The notes beneath the pieces were generated by a model. The model was not told where the DNA came from. It worked only from the letters and a program-made list of their open reading frames with translations, and searched no databases. 64,000 nt of DNA. Origin: Pycnococcus provasolii. Lineage: Eukaryota; Chlorophyta; Pseudoscourfieldiophyceae; Pseudoscourfieldiales; Pycnococcaceae. This document shows positions 56,372 through 64,000 of this stretch, in pieces. Numbering within the stretch: position 1 is the first letter of the stretch; every line of letters starts with the position of its first letter. Made by a program: the position numbers and the translations under genes. The stretch lies in assembly GCA_938743325.2 (NCBI GenBank), contig OW568888.1, positions 186,001-250,000 on the forward strand, read 5' to 3'.

Positions 56372-57979
56372 ATGTCGGCGTCTAAGGGTGCGTCCATAGC
56401 GGGACTGCTGTCGTTCGGCACGCTCACGTCCTTATTGGCCAAAGTGGTGTTCCAGCTCAAAGGTGACGGACTGCACGGAGATAACCACGCGTTCGAAAAA
56501 CCGTACTTCATGGTGCTCGTCATGTTCGTCTCCATGTCCGCGTGCGTGCCCATGTACATTTTCAACGCAAGGTCGGCGAAATCAGACGACGAATCAGCGC
56601 GCAAGGACAACTACACGGCGCTGACGGACGACGACCAGCAGCTGTCTGGCGACGCCGCCGCAGACGGCCAAGGCGAGGAGGCGGGAGGACGGAAACGAAC
56701 GAGCTTGACGAAGCAGTGCCTGCTTCTCGCAATACCCACCGCGTTCGACCTCATCGCCACCGTGCTCATGAACGTAGGTCTGCTCACCGTCACCGCGAGC
56801 GTGTACCAGATGATGAGGTCCGCGGAGCTCGTCTTCGCCGCGCTCTTCGGCGTCTTCTTCCTGAAGCGCAGGCTCATCCTCGACCACTTCGTCGCCATCG
56901 GATGCGCGATGGCCGGTGTCGCGCTCGTCGGAGTAGCCAACCTGCTCAGCGACCCAGCGGCGGAAGGCGGTGATAGCAAGTCGGACACAGCAGCTAGCCT
57001 CACGGGCATGCTGCTGATCTGCGCAAGCCAGGCGGTGCAGGCTGCACAGCTCACGTTCGAGGACACCTTTCTGCACGACTTCGATATCGACGTGACGCTT
57101 CTGGTGGGCGCCGAGGGCGTTTGGGGAACGATCATGACGGTCGCCGTGCTCGCCGTCGTGCAGTTCACCCCAAACAGCGGCGGTGGCGTTGTTGAAGATA
57201 CCGCCGACACATTCGCGATGCTGAAGAACACGCAGAAGCTCCTCATTATTGTCGTCGTGCAAGGCGCTGGTCTGTTCCTGTACAATTTCTTCGGGTGCAG
57301 CGTGACGGGCAATTTCAGCGCGGTGTTCCGCACCGTACTGGAGACGCTGCGCACGCTCTTCGTGTGGGCGGTTGACCTAGTTCTATTCTACGGCCATGTT
57401 GGCGGTGGCCTTGGCGAGCGTTGGACGGCGTACTCGCCCATGCAGGCTCTCGGCTTCGTGTTCCTCGTTCTCGCGACTCTCATATACGCATCTGGCGATG
57501 CACAGCTCGCGAAGGAGGCGATGCAGGCGGAGCTGGACGAGGAGAGAGATAGCGAAGGTGGCGGAGACGGTGCGGCGCCATCGACGCGTTCGCCTATGAT
57601 GGCGCCCGTCGAGGAGGATCGGCCAATGCCCGGAGTCGGTGTTTCCCCTCGGGCATCGCCCATTGACTCCTACTCGGAGAGCAGCGCGGTGTCGATTGGC
57701 TCACGGCTGCAGAACCTCGTGAGCACGGATATCGTGTACAGCTCTTCGATAGGCAAGACTGGCATGAACATGAACGCCATCAGCCCAGCCGTCGGTTCGT
57801 TCCGAGGCCTGTCAGCGTCGCCTCGACCGCGTTTGGATACGCGCGCTTCTCCATCCGGTTCCGGTTTACCAAGGAATGAGCCTCGCGTGCAGCGTTCGGG
57901 TGGGTTTGACTTCTTTTCGAACAACACGTCGGACACTACGAGCCCAGGCGGAGGCCAGGATGATGGTGCGAGTCCCTAA
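56372..57979 (+). CDS. SLC35F6-like drug/metabolite transporter
   Basis: I start at ATG 56372 (MSASKGASIAGLLSFGTLTS), giving 535 residues. About ten membrane helices of the EamA/SLC35 fold follow. Family-typical sequence includes TSLLAKVVFQLKGDGLHGDN, IPTAFDLIATVLMNVGLLTV and TASVYQMMRSAELVFAALFG, as in SLC35F6 (ANT2-binding protein; lysosome/mitochondrial membranes in animals). A 40-residue charged loop follows helix 2. The C-terminal 150 residues are Ser/Pro/Gly-rich and cytosolic, likely phosphorylated. The substrate is unknown for the family. Other members in the same superfamily carry nucleotide sugars or thiamine. Confidence 0.88.
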   Translation: MSASKGASIAGLLSFGTLTSLLAKVVFQLKGDGLHGDNHAFEKPYFMVLVMFVSMSACVPMYIFNARSAKSDDESARKDNYTALTDDDQQLSGDAAADGQGEEAGGRKRTSLTKQCLLLAIPTAFDLIATVLMNVGLLTVTASVYQMMRSAELVFAALFGVFFLKRRLILDHFVAIGCAMAGVALVGVANLLSDPAAEGGDSKSDTAASLTGMLLICASQAVQAAQLTFEDTFLHDFDIDVTLLVGAEGVWGTIMTVAVLAVVQFTPNSGGGVVEDTADTFAMLKNTQKLLIIVVVQGAGLFLYNFFGCSVTGNFSAVFRTVLETLRTLFVWAVDLVLFYGHVGGGLGERWTAYSPMQALGFVFLVLATLIYASGDAQLAKEAMQAELDEERDSEGGGDGAAPSTRSPMMAPVEEDRPMPGVGVSPRASPIDSYSESSAVSIGSRLQNLVSTDIVYSSSIGKTGMNMNAISPAVGSFRGLSASPRPRLDTRASPSGSGLPRNEPRVQRSGGFDFFSNNTSDTTSPGGGQDDGASP

Positions 57980-58701
57980 AAAAGACGAAAAGCGGCCGTC
58001 ACTTTATACTGATGGCCATCTACATACCATTCATGACTTAAATTAATCCTAATCAATCCATCTTTGAATATGACACTCTCTCTTAGTTGACTTCTTGGGA
58101 TGAAAAAGTAGAACTATGTAGTGGTACACCACAAGAGGTGACGGGTCATGCATGGATCAGAGAGTCCATTCACATGAGAGTGCGTCCTTGCACACACGTA
58201 TCATATAGAAGTACACACAAGGACACACGACGAAGTACACACGAGGGGTGGAGCACGATACGTGTGATGGATTCGTTAAGGGAGATTTTCCTCTTGGGGA
58301 CCCTTGATGAAGCCAGCTTGAAGTACTCTTGAAATGTACCACCCCTAGGGCATATGAGTAGTGAGTACAGTAGGTCGGGGAACCGAATCCGGGGGTAAGG
58401 CCCAAACTCGAAACTCCCGGGGGTATCCTTGGACCCGCTAGTGGAAAGCTTGGTCGGGGAGGGGTGAAGCCAAGCCCAAAGAGTGAAATGATCTAACTTT
58501 GGACGGGGGAACTGGTCGGGAATTCTCCCTCTGGACCTTTGGGCCCCGAAGGGCTTGGCTTCACCCCTCCCCGCGTCTCGACCAAGCTTTCCACTAGCGG
58601 GTCCAAGGATACCCGGGGGTGAGATGTGTGATTCTGCGGGGGGGGAAGGGACGCCTTGCCTTGCTTCCCTGTCAGCTCTCATCAACTTGCACAAGTCTAT
58701 C
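57980..58701. other. intergenic, 722 bp, with a foldback element
   Basis: It includes a stretch of ACACACGA-type short repeats (58190-58240) and the inverted repeat at 58415-58619. The frame open from 58555 into the scramblase gene is part of the hairpin arm and probably untranslated. Confidence 0.45.
58415..58619. mobile_element. MITE-like GGTCGGG inverted-repeat element, copy B, in a longer foldback
   Basis: The left arm 58415-58477 (CCCGGGGGTATCCTTGGACC, CGCTAGTGGAAAGCTTGGTC, then GGGGAGGGGTGAAGCCAAGC) is repeated inverted at 58551-58619 with one small insertion (GCGTCT). Within it lie CTTGGTCG (58449) and CGACCAAG (58586), the same ends as copy A at 51315. The foldback extends about 35 bp beyond these ends, so the true element boundary is uncertain. 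Confidence 0.5.
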
Positions 58702-59541
58702 ATGGCCGCCGCGTCGTTGCCCCTCCCCCCCGCGGCCATCATGGCCCCTCCCTCCGCTCAGGTCATGTCCTCATCAGTCGACTTCCTTGGTACCATGGAC
58801 GGCATATTCATGAAGCAGCAGATGGAAGTGCTCGAAGCTTTGACGGGATGTGAGACGAAAAATAGGTACCACCTCACGCCCGTGCCGCAAGGAACGCCCG
58901 ACCCCACGCCGAAAGAATGGCTCAAAAACTTCAAGCAAAACGCGCAATATCAGCCGTTCATGAGCGCGAAGGAAGAAAGCAAGTGCTTCGAGCGGATCTG
59001 CTGCAGTCCTTTCCGAGGGTTCAATCTGCCGTTCGTCGACACATATGGACGCGCGTTCCTCACAGTCCAGAGGCCTTTCAAGTGCGACTGCTGCTATATT
59101 CCTCCCTGCTACACGTGCACGCAGCAAGAGGTCAAAGTGACAGACGCGCAGGGAATGACGCTTGCTATTGCTCGCGAACGCTCGTACTGCTGCACGAGCT
59201 GCTGCACGCGTTCGTTCGACGCGATGGACGCGACGGGAAACCTCATCTACACCATCCAAGCGAGCGAGTGCAGCTCGAGCCGTGGCTGCAATGTCTTCGC
59301 GCCAAGCTGCTGCAACGAATCGTACGACGTGGACGTCCTCGACGCCCAAGGCAAGCTCATCTCGACAAGCAGCTGGGTCTTTCCCGGCTGCAACTGCGCA
59401 GGTCTTACGGAGGTGACCAACTCGGTTCTTCGCTTCCCCAAGAATGCGACTCCTCAGCAACGCGCCGCTCTCCTTGGCGGTATGCTCCTGGTGGAGTACG
59501 CGGTTATTGAGTTCCGCACGCAGAAGAACAACAACAATTAA
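58702..59541 (+). CDS. phospholipid scramblase family protein
   Basis: I start at ATG 58702 (MAAASLPLPPAAIMAPPSAQ), giving 279 residues; the extra N-terminal frame from 58555 lies in the foldback element. The scramblase beta-barrel is recognisable: MKQQMEVLEALTGCETKNRY, CFERICCSPFRGFNLPFVDT, AFLTVQRPFKCDCCYIPPCY, NLIYTIQASECSSSRGCNVF. A C-terminal LLGGMLLVEYAVIEF resembles the membrane-inserted helix. The many Cys, including CCY and CCTSCC clusters, are sites for palmitoylation. Known members bind calcium and move or bind phospholipids at membranes. A young LTR element has inserted 163 bp past the stop. Confidence 0.88.
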   Translation: MAAASLPLPPAAIMAPPSAQVMSSSVDFLGTMDGIFMKQQMEVLEALTGCETKNRYHLTPVPQGTPDPTPKEWLKNFKQNAQYQPFMSAKEESKCFERICCSPFRGFNLPFVDTYGRAFLTVQRPFKCDCCYIPPCYTCTQQEVKVTDAQGMTLAIARERSYCCTSCCTRSFDAMDATGNLIYTIQASECSSSRGCNVFAPSCCNESYDVDVLDAQGKLISTSSWVFPGCNCAGLTEVTNSVLRFPKNATPQQRAALLGGMLLVEYAVIEFRTQKNNNN

Positions 59542-59704
59542 ACTGTGACAAGACAAGAAACACATTGGCCGCGCTAAACCCATGCACGCGCGAGTACTTA
59601 AGCAAGTAAGGTCAGGGAGGGGAGCTCGTGGAGTACGCATGAGGAATCCCGGCCATGCCCTCCCCAATGGACCCATCCATCCCCGACCTATTCTGGGGTG
59701 GTTG

Positions 59705-59843
59705 TGTCGAGATTATACCTTATATGCCTTGTGGGGAACCATTGTTGAGGACTCAGGATCCCAGAGGGATAAGGGGACGCGGCCCCTGGTTGTCTAAGTT
59801 GTAAGACCACTCTTTTCTTTTCTTTTTCTACTTATTCTCTTCA
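59705..59843 (+). repeat. 5' LTR, 139 bp
   Basis: TGTCGAGATT to TTCTCTTCA. It is identical to 61923-62061 by direct reading and contains a TATATG-type box near 59720. Confidence 0.9.
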
Positions 59844-61922
59844 GGTTATGAGCCTCAAGTTGTGAAACAGCTACGCTACCTTAAGTCAGCCTACGAAACT
59901 TCACAGTCTTTGAATACACTTACTTGGCCGCCGAATACACTTTACAGCTCACAAATATCTTGACCACAGAAAAAACGCGAAGAGAAACTGCGGACTGAAA
60001 AACGGCTTTCGACCTATCTTCCCGTTGTGGAAGGTGGTCAGACCACTTCGAGAAACCTTATCCTAGCAAGATACGGTTATCCAAACTTAACATCTTGAAC
60101 TGCTGAACATAAAAAAGTTATTCTGCGCAGTTTCCGACCGTTTTTGGTTTGGTCAACCTTGCTCCTATTTTCAGCCGTCCACTTACGCCTCGTAGGACGC
60201 CATACCTGAACTGGCGGCGCCGACGGGGACTTTTCAGAATTCGGGGTTCACACATCGCGAGTTTAGGGGTTTGGATCCTCTATTTTTGGAAAAAACACAA
60301 ACCCGATTTCCCGAGCTCTCCTCATTAGGGTTCCCAGAAACATAACCCTAATTAGCAACATCTGGATCACCTTTGGACAAGTTGTGACGTCATGCCTGAA
60401 CTGGACAACTCAAAACCACCGCTATTCGTACCATCTAAACGCTCTTACAACGATTTCGTCCTGGCTTGGCGCGGTCACTCGCGAAAGCGAAACTACTCGC
60501 AGTTGTTGGAGTGGGCAGAACATGTCGTCGACCGTACGAGCTATGTCACACGTCATGTCTAAACCACCATCGAACTTCGAAGCTTGCAAGAAGCATGTAC
60601 TGCGGTACCTTTCTGGAACAATCAACCGAGGAATAAAGTACAACACCAACTCGAACGTACCGCTCAAGCTCGTCGGATACTGCGACGCAAGCTGGGGAGA
60701 CAACCACGAGAATCGCCGATCCACATCGGGATACATTTTCTTCTTGAATGGTGGGCCGATTTCATGGGCGTCTTACCTGCAGACGACCGTAGCCTTATCG
60801 ACAGTTGAATCCGAAGTCATGGCACTTACGGAAGCTATCAAGGAGGCTATCTACATTCGTCGACTTCTGGAGTCACTTGGCGCAGCGCAAGAAGGTCCAA
60901 CTATCATTTACACGGATTCAACAGGAGCTGAAGCGCTCGTCGATCATCCGACGTCGCACAGCGGCACAGGCGAACGAAACACATCGAGATCCGACGCGAG
61001 TTCATCAAGTATCACATCGAACACGAAACGGTCAAAATCGAACGAGTGAGCACAAAGGATCAGCTCGCTGACATCAGCCCCGCCGAGCAGCGACTGTGGA
61101 ATCTCGAACTCCCCGCCGGCGAAGTGGAGTCGCTTCGTCGGCGGTGGAGTGGAACCGCCCCCCCAATCTGCGCCCGCCGGTGGCTTTTCCGGAGTAGTCG
61201 TGGCCATACCAGCTAGCACCTGTGCGGAGTCCTCGATCGCCTTAACGCGTCCGTCCGTACGACCCAGGTCCTGCAGGAAGCCCAGTGCCTCTGTCCTGTC
61301 GGCGGGTGTCGTGTCCGCCGCCATGAGCATATCCTGCGCGACCGTCAGCATCCCCGCGCACGCGTCCTGCGCCGCCGCGTCGTCCATCTCCGCGGCCGGC
61401 GACCCTACTACGTCCGCGAGCCTTGACGCGAACCGAGTCGCAAACTTGCGCGCTCGGTCGGCCTGCTGCGACCGCAGCTGGCCGAGCTCAGCCAGCTGTT
61501 CATCCCGCATGCGCTTAGCTCGCGTCGCTCGCGTCTCGGGTGACGACACAGACGCCATACTCGTCGTCGGTCGCCCGTCCGTTCTCTTCTCAAGAGTGAT
61601 GGAGGTTCGGACGGGTCGGGCGGGAAGGAGGAGGAGCAAGGGAAAGGCCGCCCCCCGGGCGGCCTTTCCATGGGGCGTGAAGGGAACCTCCCTTCTCGGC
61701 GTGCCCCCTGTAGAAAACCCCAAATTTCCGTGTGAACACTGGAAATGTGGGCCTCACGAAAACGAATACAAATTCAAAACATTACAAAAACGAATAAAAA
61801 TTAATCAACCATACAAGACCTTGACAAACCAAATAAGAAGAACGAAGAAATGAAGATACAAATTAAACAACTAAACAACGCTACTTGCCAGCTTTCATAC
61901 CAGGCATAGCAGCGAGGGGAAG

Positions 61923-62061
61923 TGTCGAGATTATACCTTATATGCCTTGTGGGGAACCATTGTTGAGGACTCAGGATCCCAGAGGGATAAGGGGACGCGG
62001 CCCCTGGTTGTCTAAGTTGTAAGACCACTCTTTTCTTTTCTTTTTCTACTTATTCTCTTCA
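61923..62061 (+). repeat. 3' LTR, 139 bp
   Basis: The second identical copy, followed by the target duplication GGTTG at 62062-62066. It lies 218 bp upstream of the CNNM gene's ATG, so its promoter activity could affect that gene. Confidence 0.9.
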
Positions 62062-62278
62062 GGTTGTTCCGTTCCCTGTTCGGGTTCGTTCGGGGGGACT
62101 TCAAAACCGACCTTAATTAAAAACCTGTAAATACCGGACGTTTCCATAGTCTAGTTCGACGTGTGCTGGCGTTCATCTTTCCCCGGCCATCTTTCCTCGC
62201 GGCTGATCTTTCCTTTTCAACCACCGGCCTTTTGAGTGAGTGAGTGAGTGAGTGGTGACTCACAGTGGTTGACCCGTG

Positions 62279-63790
62279 ATGTTGAGTGACCACTCCTCGC
62301 CGTCGAATTCGCCGCAAGAAGCAACCACTTCTCTCAGCTTCTCTATTGGAGCTTCTCTGACTCTTGTCGGTGTCGCGGGAACGATGGCCGGCTTGACCAT
62401 GGGACTACTAGGAATCGACCCCATCGAACTCGAAGTCGCGAAGGAGGCGGGGGGAACGCCTGAACAAGCAAAACAAGCCAAGGCGGTGTGGACAGTCGTG
62501 AAACAGCACCACAAACTACTCGTTACCCTGCTCCTCTGCAACGCAATGGCCAACGAGGCCTTACCGCTCTTCCTCGATAAACTGGGTAAGTGTACCTTAA
62601 CATTCATCGCATATAAAAAACAACAATCACTAACAACCTAGCACACGAACTAAACAGTTCCCCCGCTTTGCGCCATCCTGCTGTCCGTTACACTCGTCCT
62701 CGTCTTTGGGGAAATCATACCGAGCGCAATATTCACTGGACCGAAGCAGCTCGAGCTTGCCGCGCGCATGGTTCCTATCGTACGCCTGCTCATGCTCATC
62801 TCCACGCCCATCTCGTGGCCTATCGCCAAGCTCCTCGACCTCGTCCTGGGAGAGGGACACGCGGCGACGAGGTTCAACCGGCGCCAAATACGCACGCTCA
62901 TCAACCTGCACCTACAAAGCAAGCACCGGCAACACGCGCACGTCAGCGGTGCGGTGGACTTCAAGAGCTCGCACAACCCGGGGCCCGGGCTCTCTGAGGA
63001 CGAGGTCACGATCGTCGGCGAGACGCTCAAACTCGCGTCCAAGACGGTTGGCGGCATCATGACGCCGCTAGAGGAGGTGTGCATGCTCCCCGAGGACACG
63101 TGCTTCGACGAAAACACGCTCGCAGACGTCCTGGGATACGGTCACAGCCGCATCCCTGTGTTCCGCGGGCGCCGCGAGAATATCGTGGGCCTGCTCATGG
63201 TGAGGAATCTCATCGTGCTCAATCCGAACGAGTGCCGCCCGCTCAAGGGCATGCATCTGCGCCATCCGCTCGCGCTGCATCCTTCCGTCGGCTTGTTTGA
63301 GACGCTGAACGAGTTTCAAGTCGGCAAGAGCCACATGGCGATCGTGACACCCCAGGCAGAGGAGGTGATGCGCGCCTGGGCAAACGGTCACGATCTTCCG
63401 TCGAGCGTGCGCATACTGGGCATCATCACCGCCGAAGACGTTCTTGAGGAGCTTATTGGGGAGGAGATTCGCGACGAGAAGGACTACGCGGACCACCTGC
63501 TAGCAACCGACGCGGATCTCGAGAAGTCGCAGGGTATGGCGATCGCTAGCGGGGATCCCACGGGCGAGTCAGGATCGAGTGTTGGGGGCCACCTGGAACG
63601 TGAAAAGATGAAGATTGCCTGCGTGAAGCGCGCAACACGCAAATTCAAGCTCCTCGCCGAACGAAGCCGCCGACGCCGGTTGCTGCACACCCCTAGGGCT
63701 AGATCGCACAGCCAACACGAGAGCTTGTTCGACCAGAGGCGCGCGGCGAGCGTGGATGATGAGGAGAACGCGCGCCTTCTCGGTCCCTAG
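62279..63790 (+). CDS. CNNM/CorC-type DUF21-CBS membrane protein (two exons)
   Basis: Exon 1 is 62279-62585 and exon 2 is 62658-63790. The 72-nt intron starts GTAAGTG and ends AAACAG. Splicing gives ...FLDKL joined to VPPLCAILLSVTLVLVFGEI without a gap, the expected DUF21 sequence. The protein has 479 residues. DUF21 helices begin with SIGASLTLVGVAGTMAGLTM and GLLGIDPIELEV, and end near VPIVRLLMLISTPISWPIAK. Two CBS modules follow: GGIMTPLEEVCMLPED with LGYGHSRIPVFRG, and FQVGKSHMAIVTP to RILGIITAEDVLEELIGEEI. The basic C-terminus is RRRRLLHTPRARSHS. Relatives transport or sense magnesium and divalent cations at the plasma membrane or organelles. Confidence 0.93.
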
Positions 63791-63922
63791 CGCTTCAACA
63801 AAATTGCTAATGAATTGCGTTATAGTAAGTTTTACTCCTCGTATAATATAGACAATTGCTCGCGTATACACATGATTCTTATACACAAAATGTAAAAAGT
63901 AGTCCATCCATTTGCTTTGCTA

Positions 63923-64000
63923 TTATCTTGTAAACGTCGGCTGGAGTAGCCATGCGGTAGGATACTGCTTTTTCGGATGCGCGTTGTTGTACATGCTCGC
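63923..64000 (-). CDS. possible 3' end of a gene leaving the window
   Basis: On the minus strand from 64000 one frame reads MYNNAHPKKQYPTAWLLQPT and ends FTR with a TAA at 63923-63925. The composition is protein-like but only 25 residues are visible. A second frame is also open over part of it. The preceding 130 bp are AT-rich, as expected between two convergent 3' ends. Confidence 0.3.
   Translation of the reverse strand, partial: ASMYNNAHPKKQYPTAWLLQPTFTR

Larger units (their letters stand above)
59705..62061 (+). mobile_element. young, broken Ty1/copia-type LTR element
   Basis: Two identical 139-bp LTRs (59705-59843 and 61923-62061) begin TG and end CA. They are flanked by the 5-bp target duplication GGTTG (59700-59704 and 62062-62066). 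A possible primer-binding site follows the first LTR (GGTTATGAGCC) and a purine tract (GAGGGGAAG) precedes the second. The only recognisable coding part is the RNase H end of a copia pol (about 60580-61080; GYCDASWG, RRSTSGYIF, ALSTVESE). It is broken: most of the expected genes are absent. The identical LTRs indicate a recent insertion, probably moved by proteins from a complete relative elsewhere. Confidence 0.88.

Overview
The window looks like nuclear DNA of a small photosynthetic green eukaryote, most likely a compact-genome chlorophyte of prasinophyte grade. PsbR is a Viridiplantae photosystem II protein. Several products begin with plastid-type transit peptides. Genes are close together on both strands and nearly all intronless: I found only two introns, of 80 and 72 nt. 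Circularly permuted tRNA genes are known from the red alga Cyanidioschyzon merolae and from prasinophytes such as Ostreococcus and Micromonas, and this window carries two copies of one. I cannot name the species.

Layout. 0-14.5 kb: a giant repeat-rich coiled-coil protein, an IPT/TIG plus beta-helix surface protein, ESCRT-III VPS20 and a two-domain D-Ala-D-Ala ligase. 14.5-21.8 kb: a recent, nearly identical 1.27-kb inverted duplication (15477-16750 and 19866-21131). Each arm holds a permuted tRNA-Glu(UUC) gene and the 5' part of a membrane-protein gene; between the arms lie an EF-hand protein and a SPOR-like membrane protein. 21.8-38 kb: a UBA/UBX adaptor, a CaMKK/GRIK-like kinase fused to a cyclic-nucleotide-binding domain, a leishmanolysin, an unrecognised Pro/Gln-rich protein, a lumenal PsbP-domain protein, DNA gyrase A and a spliced membrane protein. 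38-41 kb: psbR, then a repeat-rich gene-poor stretch with a Hint-domain remnant. 41-58 kb: a C2-PH protein, two uncharacterised membrane proteins, a membrane-anchored U-box protein, mitochondrial EF-Tu, glucose-6-phosphate dehydrogenase, a Nudix hydrolase, a CRT-like transporter, a TPR protein and an SLC35F6-like transporter. 58-64 kb: a phospholipid scramblase, a young broken copia-type LTR element with identical 139-bp LTRs and a 5-bp target duplication, and a spliced CNNM/CorC-type DUF21-CBS gene.

There are no operons. Functional links are by compartment. Organelle proteins are D-Ala-D-Ala ligase, gyrase A, PsbP-like and PsbR (plastid), EF-Tu (mitochondrion) and the CRT-like transporter (probably plastid envelope). 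Signalling and trafficking proteins are VPS20, UBX, the kinase, C2-PH, U-box and scramblase. A recurring non-coding feature is short TTAGGG arrays just upstream of start codons, in the coding-strand sense of the gene that follows. The strongest unusual signal is the pair of permuted tRNA-Glu genes, which have a complete cloverleaf, a textbook bulge-helix-bulge at position 37/38, A and B boxes in swapped order and a T9 terminator.
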